NCBI RefSeq assembly: GCF_017562075.2
Contig: NC_054083.1
Location: forward strand, 44,695,269 to 44,759,268
Reading direction: 5' to 3'
DNA length: 64,000 nucleotides
From: Anopheles merus
Taxonomy: Eukaryota; Arthropoda; Insecta; Diptera; Culicidae
Positions within the stretch are counted from its first letter, which is position 1. Every line of letters starts with the position of its first letter. Positions 14,201-25,115 of this stretch are shown in pieces. The notes under the pieces were generated by a model. The model was not told the DNA's origin and did no database searches. It saw only the letters and a program-made list of their open reading frames with translations. Made by a program: the position numbers and the translations under genes.

Positions 14201-14801
14201 TGCGCCTGCTAGTCTCGCGGGTCTGTTTGGGGAGTTGGGTTTGGAATTTGGTTTTGGATTGTGGTCAGTTTCGGGAGGTGTTTACAACGTGTGGAACGTT
14301 GCGTGAGCACACAGTGTCAAACTCCAACAGAGGGGATGTTTGAGGTGTAAGAGACTTGCCTCCATCGTCAGGTTTAGGGCGTCTTGAAGTAATCAATATC
14401 CCTGCGGCACTAACACTCGGTGTTGACGCGTCGATGAGCCCTAAGAGAGGGGTATAACATTTCTTTGCTTCGTTGTTAGGTATGTTTTCATTTCCGATGA
14501 AAATGTAGCAATGTGCGAAGGCACTAGAACGCTGTAAAGATTTCGCGACTTTGTACAGTTATTTTGCAGCCCGAAAAGCTGGTACGTATCGTATTTCTTG
14601 AGCTTAGACAAAACCCCTTTTGATAGTGTTGTGTTCGTGCTTGTAAAAGAACATCCTTTTTGGGCCACTTCCTTCCTGCAATTGCGTACGGAGGTGTGTC
14701 CGTCGTGTTGTGCAATATTGCTACACTCTGCCAAGAAAAGGGTTACACTTTACTGTTCATTTTATTTCCTTTCAAGAATATCTAAAAAAAAAAATGGGAA
14801 A

Positions 14802-14824
14802 ACTTACCTGCAAAAAAGGGCAGC
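14802..14824 (-). promoter_or_regulatory. Recursive-splice-site-like motif
   Basis: On the minus strand a pyrimidine tract and CAG are directly followed by GTAAGT (CTGCCCTTTTTTGCAG|GTAAGT), the juxtaposed 3'/5' splice arrangement of ratchet points known from long Drosophila introns. A further strong acceptor (TTTTTTTTTTTAG) lies about 20 bases downstream. Function depends on a minus-strand gene spanning the site, which is not shown. Confidence 0.35.
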
Positions 14825-15594
14825 ACAACAGTGGCAGTAACATCTTTCATCCGCGAGTGGAAGAGGGAAGAACTGTAACGTTATTCCGTGCCGATGACGC
14901 ACCTTCCCGTTCCTGGTAATTATAGGGTTGATGGAGCAATTATAGGTGTGCGCTTATTTCTGCGCCGTTTTTTTTGTGCTTTGTTCGATGTGCACAAGAG
15001 TTTCCTGGTTTTTAGCTACCGTTTTTACCACCCTGCTGCAAACGGTGAACCTTGCTGGGGATATTAATTACGGGTCGTGTTAGAGAAGGAGTTTGTTTAA
15101 GAGTATCCGAGTTGGTTCCGGGCATTGCAGGAGCAGCACTGGCGTAAAAGAACCGGTCCAGTGTACAGTTAGATGAGCCAATGACAATCATTGGGAGGAG
15201 TGGTTGAAAGGATAATCGATGCAAGGAGTAAGGAAAGTGTAAGAATACTTGAAGATTTGAATTTCCGCTGAACTTCTCGTGTTAAATAAATGCAATAAGA
15301 AGCTGCAGAGTACTGCTGTTTAGAGCACTTTTAAGGCCACATTAGCGCGAACAGTAAGGGAAAGTCATCGATCCTGTAGCCCGATGTTGAGCCATTGAAA
15401 GCTGGGAAGAAATTACGCCACCCTGCCAGGATTTAATGTTTCATTGCCCTTAAACGCTTAAACGCTTATGCACACAGCATCAATCGTACGCAAGTCAACC
15501 GAAACCCGTCCCCGCACAGGTCGTTCCGTGTCAGCAGGGGATGTTTACAAAATATCTACATAATTTGTTAGCTACTTGTTGCATCTTATTAATA

Positions 15595-15600
15595 TTTATT
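15595..15600 (-). terminator. Poly(A) signal AATAAA of the 15.6 kb gene
   Basis: AATAAA on the minus strand lies 17 bases beyond the TAG stop, inside AT-rich DNA. Cleavage would be expected near 15570-15585, giving a very short 3' UTR. Confidence 0.45.
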
Positions 15601-15617
15601 ATATTCAATTCCGCAAA

Positions 15618-16184
15618 CTATAAACACATACTGCCGGCGTTACTGCTGCTGCTGCTTCTTCTGCTGCTGGCTTCCCGCGACTTGTCCTTTGCGCGGTAAT
15701 GCTCGCGCAACAGCGAGAACGCTTTCAGCGCGAAATGATGGATAGAGCTTGGCTGTTTCACTGTTTCGCCGTTTTCGCCGCTGAAATGCAGCGGCAGCGG
15801 GGTCGAAATTTTATAATCCATCCAAGTTCCATATTGCACCCGAGCGCTGGGAAGGGAAATAAAAAAAATGTGACGTAAAAATTGCCGCACACACAAAGCG
15901 AAGGAAAGGTTCTACTTTACCCTGGCAGCACAACAGTGATTTTTGTGATGGATTGGCGGTCGTCTGGGTGGTGTGAAAAGTAATAGTGATGTACACACGC
16001 ACACACACGCTCACATTTACCGCCCGGAGAGCGTGTGCGAGATGACTTCATCGGTGGAGTTGCAGGCGGCGTCCATAAACGGCGGCGTTTCGGTGCGGTC
16101 GGCAGGTGCTTTTGTCGGCAGGTTCTTGTGCACACGCGATCCGGTGGTGGTTGTTTGGGAAAACCATGTGCTCCGCGTCGCTGC
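15618..16184 (-). CDS. 3' coding end of an unrecognised gene (two exons: 16184-16021 and 15846-15618)
   Basis: Two minus-strand blocks join in frame. Exon A (16184-16021) can start after an AG at 16186-16185 and ends before a GTAAAT donor, leaving two bases of a codon. Exon B (15846-15618) follows a strong acceptor (TTATTTCCCTTCCCAG) and supplies the third base, giving Arg at the junction. The joined tail is about 130 residues and ends in TAG. By hand count about two thirds or more of third codon positions are G or C in both exons, unlike the flanks. Visible parts are a Thr-rich start (TTTTG), an acidic stretch (DAACNSTDEVI), a middle part (VQYGTWMDYKIS), a basic helix-like run (FALKAFSLLREHYRAKDK) and a Ser-rich tail (SRRSSSSS) encoded by AGC/AGA repeats. 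No family is recognised. An AATAAA lies about 17 bases after the stop. An in-frame ATG at 16075 could give a shorter product. A TAA just upstream of exon A means the 5' part must come from another exon. Confidence 0.55.
15847..16020 (-). other. Intron of the 15.6-16.2 kb minus-strand gene
   Basis: This 174-bp GT-AG intron has donor GTAAATG and an acceptor with a pyrimidine tract. It contains a short CA-repeat stretch. A 43-base segment inside it (15918-15960) is also flanked by AG and GT and gives a short open peptide in another frame. Using that segment breaks the frame of exon A, so direct exon A to exon B joining is preferred. Confidence 0.5.
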
Positions 16185-16815
16185 CTGCCGAGCTTAATAG
16201 GTGGGTAATGAGTGAAAAGCGGCTGGGCAAACAAACAGCACTGTTTTGCTCACGATCAAGATGTGACTGAGGTGATGGCCGTTTGAAGGAGATGGATTAG
16301 CGAGAGAAAAATGGAAAAATCGTGTGTGTTTTGTTGGAGTTTCTAATCTTGAACTTGGCTAAAAAACGCCTCGCAATGCACAATTGGCAATGTTCTACTC
16401 GCTGTTGCCTATTTTACTCCAAAGTTATCACAAAACAAAACTTAAAAAATAGCGGGAAAAATGTAAATTTAACATCTTGATACGAAAAGCCCGCTCCCAA
16501 AATACGAAACGGTTGCATTTTCTATTTTCCGAGCCAACCGTTTCTTTTATCACAAAATGTGCCTGGGTGTTTTTTTTTTTCTATTTGAAAAGAACCACCG
16601 ATTGAATTGGTATTTGTTTGAGGGCTCTTGCCTCCTTCACACACTACGCCACTATGCACAATAGATAACGTTTCATTTAATTTTACACGGCACAAAGTGG
16701 CGCACAATTCCCCCGGTGGGCATTTGGGCACCCTCGTCCCATCCCGCTCCGATGCGGGCTTTAGAGCGACGACGTGTGTGCCACGCCATTGCCGAAGGCC
16801 CATACCCCTGGTGCA

Positions 16816-16960
<145 letters not shown>

Positions 16961-18066
16961 TAATCCTCCTGAGGGTGGTTTTAAAATTAAGCTCGTTAGA
17001 TAACGATTGAAAGTATGGAGCAGGCGGAAAACTCGGTGAGCGCAACATATAGTGACGGAGGGAAAACAAAACTAACACGATTTTCTATCGGTTTCCTTGT
17101 ATGGTGTGTTACTGTCAGTGTGCTGTAACCTGTAGCCCGGTGCCCCCCGGAGACATTCGGTTTCCCCTTGGGGATGTGTTAGAAAAGGCGTTCCAATAAT
17201 GCCTCGGGCGAGGTGTGTTTTGGGCAACTTTAGTTGAATGGTTTTACGCAAAATGAGTAGAAGTTCTATTCTCAATAAGTTCCTGTTTTTTTTTTTAAAT
17301 TGCTTAAATGTCCCTAACAATTGAACTTCCGAACTGTTCGCCTCTAGTACTCTAAATTCATCAATTCAAGATCTGTCCCTATTCGAGTCCATTTTCGTCT
17401 ATTTTCTTCTCAATATCAGACATATTGATTTTGTTAATTCCTCTCTCTCTCTCTATTTGGCCTTCCATTCCAAAGCTCCACCCCGTAGGTCTTGATCTTG
17501 TACTGCCTCCAAATTGAAGAGTCTCCTTTAGTCGGAAAATCACCCCACCATCCCATCCAACCCCAACGCCACAACCCGGTGTAGAGCTGCGCCGCACTGT
17601 TGTTGACCCACGTTCGGGGTTCGGATGGCGTCGCGGTGACAGCTTAATTAATTAGAAAACGGCGCTCGGGGACTTTGGGGTGTCATTGAACGGTAAACTG
17701 GAGGGGCCAGTGTCGCGTTGATCTATTGGCGTTCCGGGCCGCCCGCGAGTGATGCCACTACAGGACTCACTGGGAGGAAGACGGAAGGCGGAGCAAGTGT
17801 GTTTCCCCGTGTATTGGGAAAATGTGAGCACGGCAATGATGGATTGGTAGCCCGGTTGTTTGAAGGTGTGTGTGTGTGTGTGTGTTAGGAGGGACATGGT
17901 GTGACACACCAGGGGTTGGTAGAACACCGTTTGGGTTGGGTGTGGATGTGGGGATTGGTTTTACTAATGAGTCGTTTGTTTGAAGTGTTTGGGCGATTGA
18001 GGTTTCGGAAAGCAGTGACCTAGAGCGACGCTAAAGAGGATGCATTGTAGAAGAGAGGTTTGGAAT

Positions 18067-18382
18067 TTAAGCTTTAGAGTAAACCTTGATAAGAGGTTTT
18101 TGGACAAGTGAATTCTTGGCAATTAACACTAAGTTACTGTAGGGTTTCAGTCTATTACATTCTATTTCATCCCCAAAACATTCTTCTACAGTAAATGTGT
18201 TAGCAAAGGTGTGTGTACTCTCCATATTGGTACTGGATACTGCTATTTCATCTCCAAAACATTCTTCTTCAGTAAATGTGTTAGCAAAGGTGTGTGTACT
18301 CTCCATACTGGTACTGGATACTGCTAACTCCCAACCAACACCACCTATCAGTGCTGCATAATTAATCTTCGACTTCATCAAT
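18067..18382 (-). CDS. Candidate exon containing an in-frame 27-residue duplication
   Basis: A minus-strand acceptor with a T-rich tract (TTTTTTTTGTTGGGGCAG) is followed by about 104 open codons to TAA at 18067. The frame contains two copies of a 27-residue unit (core ESTHTFANTFT then EECFGDEI). They come from an exact 81-bp period, so the duplication keeps the frame. The three differences between the copies read as two amino-acid changes and one silent change. The tail is LIAKNSLVQKPLIKVYSKA. The codons are AT-rich, unlike the 15.6-16.2 kb exons, so this may be a different kind of sequence such as a mobile-element relic or a young insertion. No family is recognised. Confidence 0.27.
18163..18324. 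repeat. 81-bp tandem duplication, two full copies
   Basis: Copy 1 spans 18163-18243 and copy 2 spans 18244-18324. They differ at three positions. The period is divisible by three, and the minus-strand frame is open across both copies and beyond. Confidence 0.93.
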
Positions 18383-19806
18383 CTGCCCCAACAAAAAAAA
18401 AAATGGGGTTAATAGTGTGGCAGTTTGCTTAACCTCGAAGGATTTCTTCCAATTCCTTATCGTTGTTCGCCCTTTTCCCCGAAAAAGCTGATGATTGGTA
18501 CCGTTGCATCCTCCTTCGACACCGCGCTCACCCATCCAGCCAGTGTCAGTCAGTGTTATCATATCAAGCTTCGGAAAGCATCGCGAAGGAGAGAAAGAGA
18601 TAGGGTGAAAAAAATGATAAATGCTTCGAACTGGAATTCCAAGGAAAAACCGGGAAAAGAAGCACCCCGAAACTATGGGCGCAAATCGCAAAAATGAGCA
18701 CAAATTAATTATTCTACCAATGGGGCAGGGCCGTGTAGACAAAACAAAACTCCAACTCCGAAAAATGAGGTTATCTTCCGGGTGTGTGTGTGTGTTTTTT
18801 TTTGTTTTCAAGCGGGACCTAACCTCGCAACCATGTCGGCTACGTTTATCAGCTTCCAGTGCGAGAAACTTCTCACCACCGTTAATCTAAAAAGGGGAAC
18901 CGCGCTGACCTGCCAGCCGAAATGGAACCTCTTTTGGGTGGTTACGGGTGTTTTTCCCCATTTCCGCCACCCGTTACCAACAACGGTACGGCAGAGTTTC
19001 GGTCGTCCGATAAGAGATAAATTATTACAAATTAAGCATATCATTACTCATCCATTATCAGGAACGGTAATGTAGAGAGCAAGGCCCATCGAGTCGGTGG
19101 TGCGAGAGTTAGGACACGCACGCACTCCCCATACGATGCTGGGTGTTTGATAAGGATTTTACGAGTGCACCGTACTGTATACCCGCGTGTGTGTGTGTGT
19201 ATTTTCCTGCATATCAAAAGGATTCATCATGTGAAGGGAGCGTTTGTCAGTACACATGGAAAGGATGGACAGAATTTGAATGGTTCACCCCGGTACAGAA
19301 CACATGTACATCATCTTCTCACCAGGAACGGCTCTCCAGGAGTAGTTGTCGCCTTACGCCTTAGTGTGTTGGGCCCGAAAAGGTCATAAAAATCTTAACC
19401 CCTTGTACACACGTGGAGAGCGTTTTCATGCTTTCCGTGTGCGTCGTGTAACCCGTTGTTTAGACCTTGTTATCCTAATCATGCACGCATAATTTTCCTT
19501 TTTTCATTGCCACCAGATAACGAGCCCTGTGCACGCTGTATAGGTGGGGGCCGTACGGTGGGTAAGGTGGGTGCTGCCTCTGCTGCCCATTAAATTTCAC
19601 TCCCCACAGCCACAAAACATGCCACCGGGAGCGGTAGTAAAACTCCTTGAAATCACACATTTGCCACACATAACCGCCGTACCGTGGCCGACTGAACGCA
19701 AGATGGGGCTAACGCACCAGGATTGAACGACTTTATTCTTGCAACCCACCAACGAAGCCACCATTCGGGTATGTAGAGGAGGAACGGGTTGTTTTAATGT
19801 TTTTAG

Positions 19807-20012
19807 GTCGTCGTGTTGGGCGTGTGTGGGAAACGATGTTACCACGGTACGCGCAACGAATTATTTGCTGCCGGTGGAAGATCTTCTATCGGTGCGCTGG
19901 GTTGAATCATTTTCATTCCTGCTTTAACGCACGCACACTCTCAGCGGGGGCCTATCGGTTGGAAAACTCGGCCGCCGGCAACCACCACCCAAAACCAGTG
20001 GGGCCCGATAAG
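19807..20012 (+). CDS. Candidate internal exon, 206 bases
   Basis: It is bounded by a strong acceptor (TTGTTTTAATGTTTTTAG) and a strong donor (AAG|GTGAGA). One of the three frames is open throughout, entering with two bases and leaving in phase 0. The 68 codons begin RRVGRVWETML and end GNHHPKPVGPDK, with a Cys/aromatic-rich middle. No domain is recognised. Directly after the donor the sequence becomes AT-rich with TAATTA-type sites, as in an intron. Both boundaries are good but the peptide is not convincing alone. Confidence 0.25.
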
Positions 20013-20090
20013 GTGAGAAGTAATTAATTTAAATTTGACAAATTGTGATAATTGTTTATCTCGATGATATATTATTAATTTAAATGCTCG
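20013..20090. other. AT-rich non-coding segment with TAATTA-type sites
   Basis: A sharp change from GC-rich to AT-rich sequence carries TAATTAATTTAAATTTG, TGATAATTG, a GATAA-type motif and TATTAATTTAAA, and is followed by CTG/TTGCTG triplets. It resembles conserved insect enhancers bound by homeodomain and GATA factors, but conservation cannot be seen from one sequence. Confidence 0.2.
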
Positions 20091-21426
20091 CTGCGTACGG
20101 TCGTGCTGCTGCTGATGCTATTGCTGCTGCGGGGTCATTCGTGGGGTGGAGGGTTGGTTAATGATAAGAAGATGGCAAAGTTGAGTTTGGCGTGGCGTAT
20201 CTGTCTCGCTTTAATCATCTGCGCTCGTTAGCCCGTGAAAGGGGTAATTCAAACCACGGCAATAGCACCGCGTCCTGGTCGCGTGTGCTGCGAGGAATGT
20301 CCTGTGCTGAAGAATGGCAGTAGAAAGATATTGGGGAAATTTATTGTTATGGTGAACAGAGCTAGAGGAGGGATAGACATGTTTAGCCACGTTAGAGAGC
20401 AGTATTGGCGTGCAAAATAATTTTGACGTTTTAATAAAATTCGTCCCGTGGTCACTGCTTTCGGCGAAACCTTTCCCCTCAAAATATGTAATTTAATCGT
20501 GCTGACGATCGAAACTAATCGATCTTTAATCGCTTTTCATGTTGTACCTTTAATTTCGGTACAGCCGTTGGGCAGCACCCTTCAACAACAATGCAAGATG
20601 CAAAGACCGAAGGGTCAGAGACATGAGTTCGCACCGCTTGGGACCATGCGTACACGTGTGAACGTGTGTTTGCGACCGTTGACATCCGTGGAAAATAGAC
20701 ACGCGTCAAATATTTTTGCTCAACCGTACGCCCTTCTAGCACCAGCGCTGGATCTGCGGCCACCGGGAACGTGTGGCAATACAACATTTTTTTTAGTTCC
20801 GCTTTTCTCCATTTCTCTATCGACGTTTACCCATCGAAAGTGCATCAGCGTTCTGTGTGGAACGCATGAAGGGTGCACCGATAAGCTGATCGATCGTCCG
20901 TTTTCGACCTTTTCTTTGCACTCGCCTCGTCCAACGAATTGCGGTGCACGGGGGAAAAGGAAATGGAATGACCCCTAGAAAAACGGGCGACAAACAGGGC
21001 TAACAAAAGCTAAGGGAGCGCACCTAAAGGATCTGATTTGTACCGCGCGACAAATGGACAAGGTGTAATCGGCATCGGAGCGATGCGACGCTTTTGCAGC
21101 CTCCGTGTGTGCCTTTTTGACTTGGGTGCATGTAGAGAGCGCTTACCTTTCGGAGCAAGTAGGAAAACGAACGCATCCCCTGGGGTCAATAGGGTCACTT
21201 GGAAAAGGTATGAAATTTGATGCCCGGGTTGATTTGGTTTTACGAGCTTTGTGTTTCGTTTGTTTTACATTGGAAAGTTATTAAATCACTGCAATGTCAA
21301 TTTGTACAGTGATTCCTTTCTTCCGGGATTTGCTTCACTTGTTGCACCAACTGTAGCCAACTGTTGAACTGTTGGTAAATATTGAAACTTTGAAATCAGC
21401 GATCAATCGATGGTACGATTTAAAAC

Positions 21427-21507
21427 ATGGGGAAAATTACTTCCTTGGAGATGCCTTCCTGTCTGGCACAGAAACGATCGACGTGCAACCACCAGCTCCG
21501 AGCTGAA
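21427..21507 (+). CDS. Candidate first coding exon (27 codons)
   Basis: An ATG at 21427 in an excellent start context (TAAAACATGGGG) opens a 27-codon frame beginning MGKITSLEMPSC and ending GAA|GTAAGT at 21508, phase 0. A second in-frame ATG lies at 21451. The peptide has two cysteines and no recognised motif. It can be joined in frame to the 57-base block at 22073-22129. Its phase is the same as that of the candidate first exon ending at 34992, so the two could be alternative first exons of one gene; this is inference. Confidence 0.28.
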
Positions 21508-22072
21508 GTAAGTAAGAATCATCATCACACACGAAAAAATCCCCTTAAAAATTGACCACTGTCCTGACGGTGGCACAAACGGTATCGCCCTTGGTTTGAA
21601 TGTCCAAATAACTTCCTGAATAAATTATTCCCCAGCTTGTGTGGCAGTAGATTCCCGATGATACTTTGCTTCGGTGCCAAATTTGGACCAGCATACCCAC
21701 CTCATGTGAGATACCCATGGGTGATGAGCATGATGATGATGATGCTTCCTTGGGATGCAGCGAACGAGCAAACGAAATCGAACCGGAGCGAGGGAAAACT
21801 AACTGCTCGCTGCGGTTTGGTGCGGTGGGCAACGAAGGGCAAAATCTATGCATACGAAATCGATCCCTTCGGGGATCGAAGCAAAAACGGGCAAACGGGC
21901 GCAAAAGAAAAACCACACGAAACAATCGAAATACATTCACTTAGCAGTTGTGGCGCTCACACGCCAAGAGTGTCCTTCGGTACTGGAGTGTCCTGGGTTT
22001 GCGTTCCTGCGGGTTAGGATGAGGGAAAGGATAGTAAAGCGAAGAAAAATTGTACATTTGTATCGTTTGCAG

Positions 22073-22129
22073 GAGCTAACAGGGATGTGTTCAAAGAGCA
22101 GGAGAGAGAGAGAGGCATGCGCCCAGCAA
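22073..22129 (+). CDS. Candidate 57-base micro-exon, phase 0 in and out
   Basis: An acceptor (TTTGTATCGTTTGCAG) at 22072 and a donor (CAA|GTAAGC) at 22130 bound a 19-codon block that is open in phase 0 and codes ELTGMCSKSRRERE plus five more residues. It would follow the candidate exon at 21427-21507 across a 565-bp intron without a frame change. The same frame is also open upstream to an ATG at 21848, so a longer unspliced ORF is an alternative reading. Confidence 0.2.
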
Positions 22130-23534
22130 GTAAGCATGAATATTTATGTAAATTTAAATGCCGCCAGGACACGCGTTCGTTGTTTAAGGTTGCCCGGACA
22201 GGGCGCACAACCGCCAGCTAAAAACCATATTGAAAAATGAGTTTCTGCTCGGTGGAGTGAGGGAAGGTGTGATCTTAAGATCGGTTTCGCGGTTTTCCCC
22301 GCGGTGTACAGAGAGAATGAGAGGACTAACTTCATCGTTCTGGCTACCGGGAGTGCAAATTTCGGAAACACGCTCGAGGAAAAAGATGTAGGAATTAGCA
22401 CCGATCGCCGTAGAGGGGAAGTCAGAGCAAACGACATCATTATCCCGTTGTTTACGATTTCGCGAGAGTGCGGCACGATAATAGTAATGCCGAGCCGATG
22501 AGCCGATGTTTAAACATGTTAACGATGATGGTATTTTAAGCGCTGGGTTTAGGGGGGCTGTTTTTGAAAACTTTTTCTGCTTGTAAAATCTTTCTTTTCT
22601 TTTTGCTCCAGGATTGTGTGCTACTTGCACCTTACTCAAATGGCATTCTAATCAAGCATTTAGTTTGGCGTTCGGATCGCTTCGGGACATGTTGGTTTTC
22701 TAGGAACAAAAAGTTTCCGTTTTGACCCTCGAGCGAGCAATAAAAACGTTCGCCAAGCCTCGGCCTAAGCGTTTGGGCGTCTTGCTGTTGCGCTGTTTGC
22801 CAAGAAATCGGCCACTTGTCGCGTTCTAATGCCTCACTGCCATCTCTACTCCATCCACTGGCTGTAATGTTCTTTCTCGTGGTCATGCTAATCATAGGTT
22901 ATTATGAGCGTATTAGCCGAAGTGTGTTGGCGGCAGCATAATCATCGTTCGCTTTCCTTGCCCTGGCGCCGATCGTAGCCTAATTCGATCGTTGAAAAAA
23001 CTTTTCAAACCCCTGCGGGATGCACGGGAATGTGTGTGTGTGTGCGTATTCTCGATAATCCAACGGTAAAGATTCGGCTCTCTGATAACGCTTAAATAAT
23101 TTTAAGGACGTGTGGTTTAGTGGAAGTGTAGAGCGAAACACACAACAAAACACACCCCATGCCAACACAATGCATTTAATGGTCACGGTCGAGAGCAATA
23201 TATGATCGGAAAGTTTGGCAGAGTAACTTTTGTTAGAGCGTTATATTTTTCGGTTTTTATCCTTGGGAGATACTTTGGGGTTTTTTTTTTGTTGCTAAAA
23301 GTAATTTGAAAAGAGGAGGGCATGATAAGTTTAGAGGAGAATTTCTATGTAAGGTTGTAAAAAACCTTGCAAAATAATGGTTAGTAAGGTCTTCTGATGG
23401 TACAAGAGGGGAGCATCCATAAGATACGTAATACCAACAATTATGAATTATTAAACGTGTTTTTATATCCATCATCATGATCGCTCTAGTAAAAAGTGTA
23501 TTTTTGACCTACATTCAACATTATTTGTCCTTCC

Positions 23535-23655
23535 TCGTGATACAGTTGGCAACTAGCACGACTCTCGTGGGTTCAAGCTTCTATTGTCCGGGCTCTCCAT
23601 ACGCCTGACTGACTATTCTGTAAGGGTTAAACAATAATAAGCCAATTAACAAATC
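23535..23655 (+). mobile_element. Degraded tRNA-derived SINE-like element
   Basis: A polymerase III A-box-like segment (near 23538-23553) and a B-box-like GGGTTCAAGC (23569-23578) are spaced as in tRNA genes. They are followed by a body with CTCCATACGC and TGACTGACTATTC, which I associate with mosquito tRNA-related SINEs. The acceptor-stem pairing is lost. It sits in AT-rich DNA. The family name and exact ends are not known to me. Confidence 0.5.
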
Positions 23656-24153
23656 GCAATGGTCACTTTGACAAGTTAAGAAGGTTATTGAGCCTAATAA
23701 GAAGAAAAAGTAAAGAGTTCCGAATCAAGTAAGAAGAAGTAAAAAAATGTTTTTTTTTACGATTCCATGATAATTCAACACAGAAGATTCATATACCTGG
23801 ATGTTTTTGGAGTAAAGTCTAAACACTGATTTTATTAGAACGATTCTGAGCAATTGTTCGTTTATTACGTAATTTATGGATGACTCACCACTTCCTTTCC
23901 AAATAGGACACAGCAACAGCTTCTCAATGTCGAAGGTTCAAACCATCATCCCCTGTAAAGCTCTGCAAATTAAATATTTTTATTTTAATGCTTAAATGCT
24001 TCACAACCTGATCAGTAATTAGTAAAGAATTGATGATGTTGATGAATGATGAAAATTAAATGCCTGTATCGATGGAATCTCCTCGCCTTTCAGAATAATA
24101 TTATTCACCTACCCTTCTCCGCGCCTCTGCTTCCGGGGTGGCGCTCCCGACCC

Positions 24154-24193
24154 TATAAACAACCCCCCCCCACCTCTCCCGTCCCCATTCTCA
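24154..24193 (+). promoter_or_regulatory. Possible TATA-type core promoter
   Basis: TATAAA at 24154 is followed 33 bases later by CCATTCT, an initiator match. Downstream DNA is GC-rich. A plus-strand GTAAGC donor at 25011 and a TTTTCTCAG acceptor at 25460 could define a transcript whose second exon begins with an ATG ORF (25463-25783). The donor lies within the competing minus-strand exon candidate, so the promoter call is weak. Confidence 0.18.
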
Positions 24194-24909
24194 TCCCTCC
24201 CTCAGCTGGGTGCAGGAAGATCATATCGCACACAAATTATAGCCTCACATCGTGAAAACAAACTCTCGAGCCGCGCGGTGTGTCATTTTGCCAATTCTAA
24301 CGAGACGCGTCGCATTCCCGCAAGTCGCCGCTGCGGTCGTCTCGGACGCGCAAGGGTCATCCTTGAGCGATCTCTCTTTCTCTCTCTCTGCCTCATTACA
24401 CAAGACGCTCCCATATGTGTTTGTGTGTGTGTGGGAAATGTACGGGGAAGGGTGTAAGTGAGCAGTACTAAGTGCCCACGACAAGCACACCACGACACGG
24501 TTTTCTGTTCCGAACCGGCGCGGCATACACACAAGTTCTGACAGCTCCCATGGGAAGTCCGCATTGGCGCGCACTCAGTTTGACACTGTTCGCTGTTAGC
24601 AAATTGGGGGGCGGTGCGGGAATGCTGGAGGGTGGGTGGTGGCAAAGGGGTCCTAGCGTGACGGCGGGTGGTAGAACTGGCCCGCATGCCCCCTGCAACG
24701 GAAGGTAGTAAAGTAATATTTTAATTGCTTAGAAATACGAGTCAAACCTGTTTCGTGATCTGCCCCCCGTCCTCACGCGTTTCACCATCCACAGGCGCGC
24801 GTTTGTTTTGCGCGCCATCAAATAGGCAGGGAGAGGGAGCGAGACGGGGGAGCTGTCTAATTCCCTCCGAGACAAGCTTCTAAAAGCGGCTAAACACGCG
24901 CTAGGAAAA

Positions 24910-25115
24910 CTATTTGCAATCATCATCCCACCAACCGTCGGCACTTGCACTCGTCGTGTGCAGCTGCAGCTTGAACAGGTCTCTGCGCGTGTGCGGCTGT
25001 GCTAGCGATGGTAAGCGAGAGAGCTTAGAATGGGGGGTTCGGTGGGTTGACGGGGGGAGAAGGCTTCCGTCGCTGAAACTCCTACGATACCTACCCGTCA
25101 CCGGAGCACTTGACA
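24910..25115 (-). CDS. Candidate terminal coding exon on the minus strand
   Basis: A textbook acceptor (TTTTTCATTCCCCTCCCCAG) on the minus strand is followed by 67 open codons and TAG at 24910, entering with two bases of a split codon. The peptide is Ser/Pro/Arg-rich with an RRSFSDGS segment, which resembles a basophilic-kinase site, then SKLSRLPSLAQPH and an acidic end (GWWDDDCK). An ATTAAA near 24721 on the minus strand could serve as poly(A) signal. No upstream exon of matching phase was found nearby. A plus-strand GTAAGC donor lies inside the same DNA, so the strand is not settled. Confidence 0.33.

Noticed and set aside
15918..15960. 43-base exon-like segment inside the 15.85-16.02 kb intron
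   Set aside because: Its frame is open into the last exon, but it breaks the GC3-rich frame of exon 16184-16021. Direct joining explains the data better.
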